Source: OFTM291 sp041741375 (lineage in GTDB: Bacteria > Gemmatimonadota > Gemmatimonadetes > Gemmatimonadales > GWC2-71-9). Taken from it: 64,000 bases of DNA. Shown here in pieces: positions 15,703 to 24,722 of the stretch. A program made the position numbers and the translations under genes. The stretch's first letter is position 1. Each line of letters starts with the position of its first letter. The DNA lies in the NCBI GenBank assembly GCA_041741375.1, contig JBGSKF010000151.1, positions 1 to 64,000 on the forward strand, written 5' to 3'. Below the pieces are notes generated by a model that saw nothing but the letters and a program-made list of their open reading frames with translations, had not been told where the DNA came from and did not search any database.

Positions 15703-16920
15703 CTAGCGGATGGCGCGGTCCAGGTCCACGCCGGCCAGGGTACAGATGCGGGCGATCGTTTCCCCGATCTTGTTGTTGGGGGTGGAGGCCCCGGCGGTGA
15801 CGCCGATGCGGTGCACTCCCCCGAGCCACCCGGTGGCGTCGCGGGTCCGGGTGTCCCCCACGGGCTGAAACTCGATCCGTCCCGTGTCCAGGTCGACACA
15901 TTCGGCGTCGTCGATATGGTAGGTGCGCACCCCGCGCAACTCCGCGAGCTCGGCGAGGTGGCTTGTGTTGGAACTGTTGTACCCCCCCACCACGATCATC
16001 AGGTCGAGCGGCTCCCGCAGCAACGCCTCCATGGCGTCCTGACGCTCCTGGGTCGCGGAGCAGATGGTGTCGAAGGTGCGGACCCGGGTGCCGAGTTCCT
16101 CCGGCCCGTAAATCCGCCGCATGGTGCCCCGGAACGCGTCGGCGATGGCGAGGGATTCGCCGGACAGCATCGTGGTCTGGTTGGCCAGCCCGATGTGCTG
16201 GAGGTCGTGGGCAAAATCGAAACCGGCGGAAGTGGCTTGGGCAAAGTACTCCTGCAGGGGCGCCGGATCGCCCCTGAATTCCATGAACTCCATCACCTGG
16301 CGGGCCTCGGCCATGTCCAGAACCACGAGATAGCGGCCCTCAGGGTACTTTTCGACCTGGCTCGCGGTGGCCTTGGTCTCCTCGTGCCAGTGCTTGCCAT
16401 GGATGACCGAGGTGAAGCCGTCCCGGGCATAGGCATCCACCCGCTTCCAGACATTGAGAACCGAACCGCAGGTGGTGTCCACCAGAACGCACCCGATCGA
16501 TTGCAGCCGCTGAAAGTCCCGCATCGTCACGCCGAAGGCGGGCAGAATGACGACATCCTCCGCCGTGACGGGGCCAAAATCGAAATCCGCGCCCTCCGGA
16601 CGATGCAGGAAATGGATTCCCATCGCCGCCAACCTCCGATTGACATGAGGGTTGTGGATGATCTCCCCCACCAGAAAGAGGCGGCGGTCCGGAAACTTGG
16701 TGCGGGTCTCGTACGCGTAGTCCACGGCGCGATCCACACCGTAGCAGAACCCGAATTCCCGGGCGAGGTGGAAGGTCAGGTGATCCACGGAGAGGGTGTA
16801 CTCGTTCGCTCGCAACGCATCAATGACAGCGCTGTGGTAGTCGGCGGCCAACTGGTCCTGAATGGTTCCCTTCAGGCCGAAGCCCCGGCGGAAGTAGGTG
16901 GTCCCCATGGATCGGAGCAT
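15703..16920 (-). CDS. ispH: 4-hydroxy-3-methylbut-2-enyl diphosphate reductase, long type
   Basis: Last enzyme of the MEP pathway, reducing HMBPP to IPP and DMAPP with a [4Fe-4S] cluster. The three cluster cysteines are in GFCYGVD (C59), DTTCGSV (C151) and TICSATQER (C287); GEIIHNPHVN and GGYNSSNTSHL are also family motifs. At 405 residues it is of the long cyanobacterial/plant kind, not the roughly 310-residue E. coli kind, with extra N-terminal residues and inserts such as HGKHWHEETKATASQ. The ATG at 16920 has GGAG eight bases upstream. It supplies isoprenoid units for the divergent hopanoid operon and may be cotranscribed with the phosphonolipid genes downstream. Confidence 0.93.
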   Translation of the reverse strand: MLRSMGTTYFRRGFGLKGTIQDQLAADYHSAVIDALRANEYTLSVDHLTFHLAREFGFCYGVDRAVDYAYETRTKFPDRRLFLVGEIIHNPHVNRRLAAMGIHFLHRPEGADFDFGPVTAEDVVILPAFGVTMRDFQRLQSIGCVLVDTTCGSVLNVWKRVDAYARDGFTSVIHGKHWHEETKATASQVEKYPEGRYLVVLDMAEARQVMEFMEFRGDPAPLQEYFAQATSAGFDFAHDLQHIGLANQTTMLSGESLAIADAFRGTMRRIYGPEELGTRVRTFDTICSATQERQDAMEALLREPLDLMIVVGGYNSSNTSHLAELAELRGVRTYHIDDAECVDLDTGRIEFQPVGDTRTRDATGWLGGVHRIGVTAGASTPNNKIGETIARICTLAGVDLDRAIR

Positions 16921-17166
16921 ATCGCTCTCCGGGTGAGGGCGAAAGGGGCGTAAGTTAAGCAGCAGACACACGGGGTAGGACCGGCGGATGTCGTGACGCG
17001 ACCTGCGGGCGCGGTCTGGACGCCGGATTGAACCGCGGTGTAATTTGCGACCCCCGCGAAGGGGAGGAAGGAACCCGCGCATGAGGAGGGATGGCCAGGT
17101 GATCCGTCGCACGAGCGTGTGGCATCCAACGGAACGGATCCTGCCCGGTCTCGGGAAGGGCTCCGG
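16921..17166. promoter_or_regulatory. Divergent promoter region between ispH/phosphonolipid and hopanoid operons
   Basis: 246 bases without a gene separate ispH (minus) from the RND transporter gene (plus), so both operons must be started from here or close by. Two AT-richer patches stand out, around 16950-16960 (GTAAGTTAAG) and 17030-17050 (TTGAAC, then TAATTT). They could be core promoter parts, but the sigma consensus of this organism is unknown and no spacing fits well enough to call boxes. No operator palindrome was found. Confidence 0.4.
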
Positions 17167-19974
17167 ATGATCTCCCGGCCACTGCGGCGGGGACTCGATG
17201 CCGCGATGCGCTGGCCCGGCCGCACGCTCCGGGGGGCCGCGGTGGTCACCGCCGTGGCCCTCGGCTTCGGCTCCCAAGTCGAACTCCGCACCAGCCGACA
17301 GGATCTGGCCCCGCCGGATGAACCCGCCGAACAACGGTGGCAGAGATTTCTGGCCGAGAAGCCGATCGCCAATGTGCTGGTGGCGGTCGTGGAAACGGTG
17401 CCGGGAACGCCCTTCTCCGCCTCACACCTTCGGCGGGTCACGGATCAGCTGGCCTTGTCCTTCGCCGAGGACTCCCTGGCCGGGAGCGTCTTCCACCGCA
17501 CCGACCTCGCCTGGTTCGAGCGTCACGCGCTCCACGCCGCTCCTCCCGCCGCGATCACCGAGATCGTCTCGGCACTCGGGGAGGAGGGCATGCTCCGGCG
17601 CCTGGTCGAGGGAGGGGGACTCGTCGCGCTCAACGAGGGCCTGGCCGATGCCCTCGGCTCTGGGGCGCGCCACGCCGAGGCCCCCGACGACGACGCGGCT
17701 CGGTCGCTGGGCACCGTGGTGCAGATTCTGAGGTTTGAACAGCGCTTCCTGACCGACCCCGAATCGGTCACCCGGAGGATGGACTCGGACGCGCCTCTCC
17801 TCTCCCTGGTCAGCGCGGTGGCGCAAGGCGACGCGGGCGGGCTTCCCCCGGGCTATGTCGGCAGCCGCGACGGCACCCGGATGTTCCTCACCATCACTCC
17901 GGCATCCTCGGCGGATGACCTCCCCGTGTTGATGCGCTTTGTCGGTGCCATGCGGGCTCGGGCTGATCGGGTGATGGCGGAGAATCCCGGGTTCCGGGTG
18001 GCCTTTACCGGTCAGGCCGCGCTCTCCGTGGACGAGATGGCCCTGGTCCAACGCGACGCGACGCGGTCATCGATTCTGGCCGCCGTCGGGGTGGCCCTCC
18101 TGATCCTCGTGGCCTTCCGATGGCGCACGCATGCCGTGCTGGCCTTCACCGCGCTGCTGGCGGGTCTGATCTGGACCTTCGGAGTCGTGTGGTTTGCCCC
18201 GGGGTACCTCAACCTGATCACCACTGCCGTGATTCCCACGCTCCTGGGCGTGGGCGTGGCCTTCGGAATTCATCCCGTCTCGGAGTATGAACTGGATCCC
18301 GGGAGCGACACTGGATCAGAACAGGCTCTGCAGAGTGCCTTCCGTGCGACCCTGATTCCGGTGACCGTGTCCGCCCTCACCACGGCCGCGGCTTTCTTCG
18401 CCATCCTGCTGATCCCGTTCCGCGGGTTTGCGGAACTGGGGCTCGTGGCGGGTCTCGGCGTGCTGCTCTGCCTCCTGGCCGCGTTCACGGTGCTTCCCTC
18501 ACTCATGATCGCCCATGGCCGACGGACTCGTTCCCGGGCAACCCGTCTCGCCGGGTCCCCGCCTGCGCCCACGGCACCCTTCGATCGGGTCTGGTCTCGG
18601 GGTGCCGCCGCAGCGGTGTCGCGCTACCCGCGCCTCGTGGTGCTGATGGCCGGGGGTGTCACCGCAGTGCTGGCATGGGGAGTGCTCCGTGTGCGGTTCG
18701 ATCCCGACCTGATGGGGCTGCTGCCCCGGGAGGCGGAAGCCGTGAGGTACCAGGAGCTGATCGCACGGACCTCGGATCTCTCCCCCTTCTTTGCCGTGGT
18801 CGAGGCGGATTCCCTGACGGAATTGCGCACCCTGAGGACCCGGGCCGACGAGGATCCGGCCATCGGACGATTCGAGTCGATCCTCGATGTGATCCCCGCG
18901 GACACCTTGGCCGCCGCCGCCACGATGACAACTCTTCGGGACGCGCTCGGGACGGTTCGGGCCAATCCCTCCGCGCCATCCCTGGACAGGGAGGCGCTCC
19001 TCCGCTCGCTGGAACGGCTCGAAGGAGCACTCGATCGCGCGGCCGAGGATGCATTCGGGACCGGCAGGGCCGAGCTGGCTGCCGTGCTGGAGGAGGCTCG
19101 CGAGGCGGCGGCCGCTGCGGGGACCGAGATGCAGAACGGGCGACATTCCGAGGACGGTGTCCTGGAGACGGAGTGGGACACGCTGCACCGGTGGATCGGG
19201 AGTGCGCTGGCAAGTGTGCGCGCCGCGGCGGAGAACGGTGCCCCCACGCTCGCCGGACTCCCCCCCGAACTGCGGGCACGCTATGTCATCGGAAAGGATC
19301 GTCTGCTGGCCTATCTCCATCCACGGCATGAGGAGGGGACCGGCACCTTCAGCGCGGATCAGGGGCCTCGGTTTGCCGAGGCGGCACTCGGCGTGTCCCC
19401 CGATGCCACCGGGTTTCCGATTGTTTTCCAACGGATGACGGCACGAATCACCGAGGGTTTCTATGAAGCCGTTGCGGTCGGTGGTCTGCTGGTGATGGTG
19501 ATCCTGTTGGCCCATTTTCGAAGCGTGTCCGCCTCCCTCCTGGCGGGCATGCCGCTCATGCTGGGCATCCTCTGGACCCTCGGTGTCCAGGGGTGGCTCG
19601 ACATCCCGTTCAACTTCGCCAATCTGGTGGCGATCCCCCTGGTGATCGGGGTCGGCATCGATGATGGAGTCCATCTGGTGCATCGCGCTCGTCTTCCCGG
19701 TATGATGACCGTCCATGCCGCCCTGCTGAGTTCCGGCCGGGCCATTCTCATCACCTCCCTGGCCACGGTGGCGGGATTCGGAAGCCTCATCTTCTCTGCC
19801 CATCGGGGGATGGCCAGCCTCGGCACCCTCCTCGTCATCGGTGTCCTGGCCTGTCTGGTGGCCTCGATCGTTGTTCTGCCCAACCTGCTGGTGCTGACCC
19901 GCGGGTGGCGCCGCTCCGGGGAGACGGCCGGGCCCGGTGTGGTCCTGGACATGATGGAGGGGGTGGGGAAGTGA
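17167..19974 (+). CDS. RND/MMPL-family transporter, hopanoid-associated (HpnN-like)
   Basis: A 935-residue inner-membrane protein of the RND superfamily. There is one transmembrane segment near residue 25, a large periplasmic loop, five segments in the middle (about 300-460), a second large loop and five more at the C-terminus, including VIGVGIDDGVHLVHRAR, a typical sterol-sensing/MMPL motif with acidic residues in the membrane. HpnN proteins of this type move hopanoids to the outer membrane. Here it opens an operon with squalene-hopene cyclase, which supports that role, though phosphonolipid export is an alternative. The ATG at 17167 was preferred to an upstream start because GGGAAGGG precedes it. 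The next gene overlaps by one base (TGATG). Confidence 0.8.
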   Translation: MISRPLRRGLDAAMRWPGRTLRGAAVVTAVALGFGSQVELRTSRQDLAPPDEPAEQRWQRFLAEKPIANVLVAVVETVPGTPFSASHLRRVTDQLALSFAEDSLAGSVFHRTDLAWFERHALHAAPPAAITEIVSALGEEGMLRRLVEGGGLVALNEGLADALGSGARHAEAPDDDAARSLGTVVQILRFEQRFLTDPESVTRRMDSDAPLLSLVSAVAQGDAGGLPPGYVGSRDGTRMFLTITPASSADDLPVLMRFVGAMRARADRVMAENPGFRVAFTGQAALSVDEMALVQRDATRSSILAAVGVALLILVAFRWRTHAVLAFTALLAGLIWTFGVVWFAPGYLNLITTAVIPTLLGVGVAFGIHPVSEYELDPGSDTGSEQALQSAFRATLIPVTVSALTTAAAFFAILLIPFRGFAELGLVAGLGVLLCLLAAFTVLPSLMIAHGRRTRSRATRLAGSPPAPTAPFDRVWSRGAAAAVSRYPRLVVLMAGGVTAVLAWGVLRVRFDPDLMGLLPREAEAVRYQELIARTSDLSPFFAVVEADSLTELRTLRTRADEDPAIGRFESILDVIPADTLAAAATMTTLRDALGTVRANPSAPSLDREALLRSLERLEGALDRAAEDAFGTGRAELAAVLEEAREAAAAAGTEMQNGRHSEDGVLETEWDTLHRWIGSALASVRAAAENGAPTLAGLPPELRARYVIGKDRLLAYLHPRHEEGTGTFSADQGPRFAEAALGVSPDATGFPIVFQRMTARITEGFYEAVAVGGLLVMVILLAHFRSVSASLLAGMPLMLGILWTLGVQGWLDIPFNFANLVAIPLVIGVGIDDGVHLVHRARLPGMMTVHAALLSSGRAILITSLATVAGFGSLIFSAHRGMASLGTLLVIGVLACLVASIVVLPNLLVLTRGWRRSGETAGPGVVLDMMEGVGK

Positions 19975-20846
19975 TGCTGATGAGATGTGGGGTTCTCGGG
20001 GCGATGCTCTGCCTCCCATGGACTGTCGGAGCGGCGCAAACCGCCGGCCCGCGCACACTCGTCGTGTGTGCACCGGGACATCCGGGCACCGCTCTGCAGG
20101 CCGAACCCACGCTCCGGGCATTGGCGCGAGCCCTTGCCGCCGTGGGTGCCTGGTCCGGTGACACGGTCCGGACAACCTTCTGTGAAAGCGCGGAGGAAGG
20201 AGTGCGTCAGGTGAGAGCGTCGACCGTGGCGGCCGCACTCGTCTCCCTGCCCTTCTATCTGGCCCATGCAGGGGAGTTGGGCCTCCGAGCCGTGGCGGTT
20301 CCGGTCACCTCCGTGGGGGCTCGGGCTCCGTGGGTTCTCGTGGCAGGTCAGGGTCGTGTGCGCCGTCCCGCGGACCTGGTTGGATGGACGGTGTCCAGCA
20401 GGGCAGGGTACGCCCCGAGTGTGGTGGAGGCCCTGGTGGCCACTGCGTGGGGGCGTCTCCCGGCGGGGGTCGGGGTCACCTTCATACCCCGGTCGTTGTC
20501 GGCACTGCGCCGGTCCGCGGCCGGCGACCCGGTGGCGGTTCTGCTCGACGGTGAGGAGGCGGCTGCCCTGAAGGCGCTCCCCTTCGCCAGTCGGTTGGAG
20601 GAGGTGTTCCGTTCCGATTCGCTTCCCCTCTCGGTTCTTGCCGTGGTCGATCGGAATGGTGTGGGTGACGCGGAAGCGAGCTGGGACCGGGACCTCGTGG
20701 AACCCCTGCTGAGGCTCCACCGATCCCCCGGGGGAGCCGCAGTTCTGAAGGAGATGCGGATCGAGCGCTTCGAACGTCTGAGCCCGCGAGACCAGGCGCA
20801 GCTCGAGCGGTGGCCCGGTTCTTCCTCGACTCCGCGCCCTCGATGA
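19974..20846 (+). CDS. Periplasmic substrate-binding protein, PhnD/SsuA-like
   Basis: A 290-residue exported protein with a signal peptide ending near GAAQTAG. The body has the layout of type 2 periplasmic binding proteins of the phosphonate/phosphite (PhnD) kind: an early beta strand TLVVCAPGHP, a middle VSLPFYLAHAGELGLRAVAV segment, DLVGWTVSSRAGYAP, and a C-terminal hinge region. No ABC permease or ATPase is adjacent, so it probably works with the RND transporter before it or as a lipid-linked sensor. The similarity is by pattern only and the ligand is unknown. The start ATG overlaps the upstream stop by one base; the stop overlaps the next start (ATGA). Confidence 0.6.
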   Translation: MLMRCGVLGAMLCLPWTVGAAQTAGPRTLVVCAPGHPGTALQAEPTLRALARALAAVGAWSGDTVRTTFCESAEEGVRQVRASTVAAALVSLPFYLAHAGELGLRAVAVPVTSVGARAPWVLVAGQGRVRRPADLVGWTVSSRAGYAPSVVEALVATAWGRLPAGVGVTFIPRSLSALRRSAAGDPVAVLLDGEEAAALKALPFASRLEEVFRSDSLPLSVLAVVDRNGVGDAEASWDRDLVEPLLRLHRSPGGAAVLKEMRIERFERLSPRDQAQLERWPGSSSTPRPR

Positions 20847-21661
20847 GAAGGGCACGGTGGATGACGGCGTTTCCGGGACACCTGGTCCTCGCGCTCACTG
20901 CCACCGCATGTGCCTCGGCCCTCCCTCCCCCGCGGGACCTGAACAGCATTGTTCCCGAGCAGGCAGAGTGGGAGTCCCTTCCGGTCGACGAGTTGGCGAG
21001 AAGGGCCGAGGACCGGTTTGCGGAACGGACCGTGGCCGCGGTGCGGGAGGCCGCCGAGATCTGGACCCGGATCGCGGTCCGACGGCCTGGTGACTTCGAA
21101 CCATTGACTGCGGCAGTTCGGGCACGGATCTGGTTGTCGGAAACCCTCGAGATCCCCGGGGATCGGAGCAGGGAGGCTGTGGACGCCGTTCGGACTGCGC
21201 AATGGTGCGACATTCGGGCTCCGGGAAATCCGGAGTGTGCCTACTGGTTGGGAGCAGCCCTGGGGGTGCAGGCGCGGGAAAACCGCAGCACGGCGCTCGA
21301 TGCCCTCGATCGCATGGAATCACTGTTCACACGGGCGGCAGCCGAGGCACCCCGGGTGGCCGACGGGGGTCCCGATCGGGCGCTGGCAAGCCTGTATGCC
21401 CGGGCCCCGGCGTGGCCCGCCGGTCAGGGGGACCCCGACCGGGCCCTTGAGCATGCCTTCCGCGCCATCGAGCTCGCGCCGGAGCACCCCCCGAACTACC
21501 TTGTCGCTGCCGAGGCCCTGCGGGCTGCGGGAGACAGGAGCCGGGCGATCACCTATCTTGATCGGGGGCTTGTGGCGGCCCGCCGCCGACTGGGGGCACG
21601 AGACCCGGACGCACCCCGGTGGATCCAGGAGATCGAAACGGAACGTTTGAAGTATCAGTAG
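20843..21661 (+). CDS. TPR-like lipoprotein, TatT family
   Basis: A 272-residue protein with a short signal sequence and a possible lipobox around TATAC (Cys near 23). The rest is helical with TPR-like pairs (AEIWTRIAVRRPGDFEPL, ALEHAFRAIELAPEHPPNY, AEALRAAGDRSRAITYLDRG). The spacing and the motif WCDIRAPGNPECAYWLGAAL resemble TatT, the T component found with periplasmic binding proteins, which helps deliver hydrophobic ligands. Here it follows a binding protein and an RND transporter, so the three may form a lipid-shuttling set. It overlaps the upstream gene by four bases (ATGA). Confidence 0.65.
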   Translation: MRRARWMTAFPGHLVLALTATACASALPPPRDLNSIVPEQAEWESLPVDELARRAEDRFAERTVAAVREAAEIWTRIAVRRPGDFEPLTAAVRARIWLSETLEIPGDRSREAVDAVRTAQWCDIRAPGNPECAYWLGAALGVQARENRSTALDALDRMESLFTRAAAEAPRVADGGPDRALASLYARAPAWPAGQGDPDRALEHAFRAIELAPEHPPNYLVAAEALRAAGDRSRAITYLDRGLVAARRRLGARDPDAPRWIQEIETERLKYQ

Positions 21662-21696
21662 CCTATGCCCAGTCACGAGGGAGGATCGAGGACTTG

Positions 21697-23667
21697 ATGA
21701 ACCGATTCCGTGCGACGAGCGAACCGCTCGGGGACGCGTCGATTCTCGAGGAATCTGCCCGGGGACCGGAGTCTGTCCGGATCGGGCATCTGGAACGGGT
21801 GATGCACGCCGCCCAGGAATACCTTTTCGGCATTCAGCAGCCCGACGGCCATTGGCGCGCGCGGCTGGAAGGCGATTCCATCCTGGAGTCGGAATATGTC
21901 CTGCTGATGCACTTCCTGGGACGGGCGGGAGAGCCCAAAGTGCGCAAGGCCGCCGATTACCTCCGTCGCACCCAGATGGAGACGGGGGGCTGGGCCCACT
22001 ATCACGGGGGCCCGGCCGAGGTCAGCGCGTCGGTGAAGGCGTACTTCGTCCTCAAGCTCATGGGCGACCGGCCCGAGGCCCCGCACATGGTGCGGGCCCG
22101 TGAGATGATCCTGCGCGCGGGGGGGATCGAGGCCTGCAACTCCTTCACCCGGATCTACCTGGCGATCTTTGGCCAGTATCCCTGGAGCCGGTGCCCCGCG
22201 GTGCCGCCCGAGATGATGCTGCTTCCGCGATGGTCCCCCCTGCACATCTACCGGATGTCGGCCTGGTCCCGCACGATCGTGGTCCCCCTCAGCATGATCT
22301 GGGCGCATCGGCCGAGTGTTGCGGTGCCGGAGGACGCCTCGATCGCCGAACTCTTCGTCCCGGGGCGCGCACCCACCATGGATCTGCAGGCGGCGGCGCG
22401 GTTCTGGCGGCTTCTCTTTACCGGTCTCGATGTGGCCCTCAAGGGGATCGAGGAGCTTCCCGTGAAGCCGCTCCGCGAACGGGGCCTGCGGGAGGCCGAA
22501 CGATGGATCCTGAAGCGGTTGGAGAAGAGTGACGGGCTGGGGGCGATCTTCCCACCCATCATCAACACGATTCTGGCCCTCCGGTGCCACGGGTATGCTG
22601 TGGATCACCCGGTGATCCAGTCCCAGGTGGCGGAGCTCGAAAAGCTCGAGCTGGAGGACGAAAGGGATCTCCGGATCCAGCCCTGCCTCTCGCCGGTCTG
22701 GGACACGGCACTCACGATGAATGCCCTGCTCGGATCCGGAATCAGCGGGGAGGACCCTCGGCTCCTGTCCGGCGCCCGCTGGCTGCTCGAGAAGGAGGTG
22801 CGGGAGACGGGGGATTGGGCCATGACCTGCGAACCGGTGGCGCCCGGAGGGTGGTACTTCGAGTACGCCAACGAGTTCTACCCCGACCTCGACGACACCA
22901 CCCAGGTGCTCACGGTCCTCGGACGGATCCGATTCCCCGATCCGGCGGAGGACCGCCGCCGAACCGAGGCGATGCGGCGAGGGCTGGATTGGATGCGGGC
23001 CATGCAGAACGCCGACGGCGGGTGGGCCGCCTTCGACCGGGGGTGCGATTCCGAGTTCCTCACCCATGTGCCCTTCGCCGATCACAACGCCATGATCGAC
23101 CCGAGCTGCGAGGACATCACCGGCCGCGCGCTGGAAACGTTCAGTCTCCTCCGGCCGTCGGGCGGGGATGCGGAGGTACAGCGCGCCGGGCAGTTCCTGC
23201 TGCGGCGCCAGGAGGCGGACGGGACCTGGTATGGGCGGTGGGGATGCAACTACCTCTACGGAACCTGGCTCGCCGTGCATGGGCTCACCCGGGAACTCCT
23301 TCCCCCCGCCGACGCCCGGATCCAGCGGGCTGTGGCGTGGGTCCGCGCCCGCCAGAATGCGGATGGGGGATGGGGAGAACTCCCCCGGTCCTACGACGAT
23401 CCCTCCACCAAGGGCGACGGCCCGAGCACAGCCGCACAGACCGCCTGGGCGGTGCTGACCCTGCTCGCCGCGGGGGACCACACCTCCGCGAGTCTGGTGC
23501 GGGGCATCACCTATCTGCTGGAAACCCAGCGGGCCGACGGGTCCTGGTACGACGAGGCCTGGACCGGAACCGGGTTCCCGCGCGTGTTCTATCTGAAGTA
23601 TCACTTGTATGCCACATACTTTCCGCTCCTCGCTCTGGGGACGTACCGGGAGAAGGTGACCGCATGA
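21697..23667 (+). CDS. shc: Squalene-hopene cyclase
   Basis: A 656-residue cyclase that folds squalene into hopene or hopanol, monotopic in the inner membrane. The catalytic DxDD motif is intact (D397-L-D399-D400 in YPDLDDTTQV). QW repeats are present, e.g. QQPDGHW, QNADGGWAAFD, QEADGTWYGRWG, QNADGGWGE and QRADGSWYDEAW, with the conserved GTGFPRVFYLKYHLY at the C-terminus. The start is the ATG at 21697, with purine-rich GAGG sequence ahead; it is 35 bases after the lipoprotein gene. Its stop overlaps hpnH (ATGA). Confidence 0.96.
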   Translation: MNRFRATSEPLGDASILEESARGPESVRIGHLERVMHAAQEYLFGIQQPDGHWRARLEGDSILESEYVLLMHFLGRAGEPKVRKAADYLRRTQMETGGWAHYHGGPAEVSASVKAYFVLKLMGDRPEAPHMVRAREMILRAGGIEACNSFTRIYLAIFGQYPWSRCPAVPPEMMLLPRWSPLHIYRMSAWSRTIVVPLSMIWAHRPSVAVPEDASIAELFVPGRAPTMDLQAAARFWRLLFTGLDVALKGIEELPVKPLRERGLREAERWILKRLEKSDGLGAIFPPIINTILALRCHGYAVDHPVIQSQVAELEKLELEDERDLRIQPCLSPVWDTALTMNALLGSGISGEDPRLLSGARWLLEKEVRETGDWAMTCEPVAPGGWYFEYANEFYPDLDDTTQVLTVLGRIRFPDPAEDRRRTEAMRRGLDWMRAMQNADGGWAAFDRGCDSEFLTHVPFADHNAMIDPSCEDITGRALETFSLLRPSGGDAEVQRAGQFLLRRQEADGTWYGRWGCNYLYGTWLAVHGLTRELLPPADARIQRAVAWVRARQNADGGWGELPRSYDDPSTKGDGPSTAAQTAWAVLTLLAAGDHTSASLVRGITYLLETQRADGSWYDEAWTGTGFPRVFYLKYHLYATYFPLLALGTYREKVTA

Positions 23668-24722
23668 GATTTCCGCTGCACATCACGCTCGACACCGTGA
23701 ACCACCAGGTGCGGAACGCGATCGCCGGCAACAAGCGATATCCGTTCGTCCTGATGCTGGAACCGCTCTACACCTGCAACCTGGCCTGCATCGGATGCCT
23801 GCCCGAGCGCCACACCGGCAAGCTGGCGGACCGGCTTCCCCTGGAGGCGTGCCTCAAGGCGGTGGATGACTGCGGCGCGCCCTCCGTGTCGATCTGCGGT
23901 GGCGAACCGACCGTGTACCCCGAGCTCCCCGAGCTGGTGGCGGGGATCATCGCGCGGAAGCGGCACATCTACCTCTGCACCAACGCCCTGTTGCTCGACA
24001 CCAAGGTGTTCGGCCGGATTCCGCCCCACAAGCGGTTGACCATCAACGTTCACCTCGACGGGATGCGAAAGACCCACGACTACGTGACCGCACGGGAGGG
24101 AGTGTTCGACAAGGCGATCGCGATGATCCGCGAGGCCAAGGCCCGCGGCTATCACGTGATCACCAACACCACGGTGTTCAAGGAGACCGACATCGACGAG
24201 GTGGAGGAACTCTGTGAGTACATGACGCAACTCGGCGTGGACGGCATGCTGATCTCCCCGGGATATCACTACGAACACATCGAGCACGACATCTTCCTCA
24301 CCCGGGAAGACATCGAGGAGAAATTCAAGCGCGTCCTCCGGTTCGCCGACCGGTTCCCCCTCATGTCCACCCCGCCGTTCCTGGAGTTTGCGGCGGGACT
24401 CCGCGAGTACCCGTGCTCGCCCTGGAGCACCGTGACCTTCACGCCGAAGGGGTGGAAGGGGCCCTGCTACCTGATCGGAAAGAAGTTCACCTTCGACTGG
24501 AACGAGTTCTGGACCGGAACCGATTGGGCCTACTGGGAATCCCGGCAGGACCGCCTCTGCCAGAACTGCAAGATGCACTCGGGGTTCGAGGCCTCGGTGG
24601 TCCGGGAGCTGGCCCGCAATCCGGGTGACCTCATGCGCGTGATGAAGTGGAACTTTCTCGGCAACGGACGCCGCAAGGCACCGGAACGGGAGACGGTGGC
24701 CGTCGCGTCGAACGGACAGTAG
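23664..24722 (+). CDS. hpnH: Adenosyl-hopene transferase, radical SAM (HpnH)
   Basis: A 352-residue radical SAM enzyme that adds an adenosyl group to hopene, the first step of side-chain extension to bacteriohopanepolyols. The cluster motif is CNLACIGC (C38, C42, C45), followed by CGGEPTVYPEL (SAM-binding GGE) and YLCTNALLL. The C-terminal part has the HpnH pattern YPCSPWSTVTFTPKGWKGPC and CQNCKMHSGFE. The start ATG overlaps the cyclase stop (ATGA) and the stop abuts the hpnA start directly, so translation is coupled along the operon. Confidence 0.96.
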   Translation: MRFPLHITLDTVNHQVRNAIAGNKRYPFVLMLEPLYTCNLACIGCLPERHTGKLADRLPLEACLKAVDDCGAPSVSICGGEPTVYPELPELVAGIIARKRHIYLCTNALLLDTKVFGRIPPHKRLTINVHLDGMRKTHDYVTAREGVFDKAIAMIREAKARGYHVITNTTVFKETDIDEVEELCEYMTQLGVDGMLISPGYHYEHIEHDIFLTREDIEEKFKRVLRFADRFPLMSTPPFLEFAAGLREYPCSPWSTVTFTPKGWKGPCYLIGKKFTFDWNEFWTGTDWAYWESRQDRLCQNCKMHSGFEASVVRELARNPGDLMRVMKWNFLGNGRRKAPERETVAVASNGQ

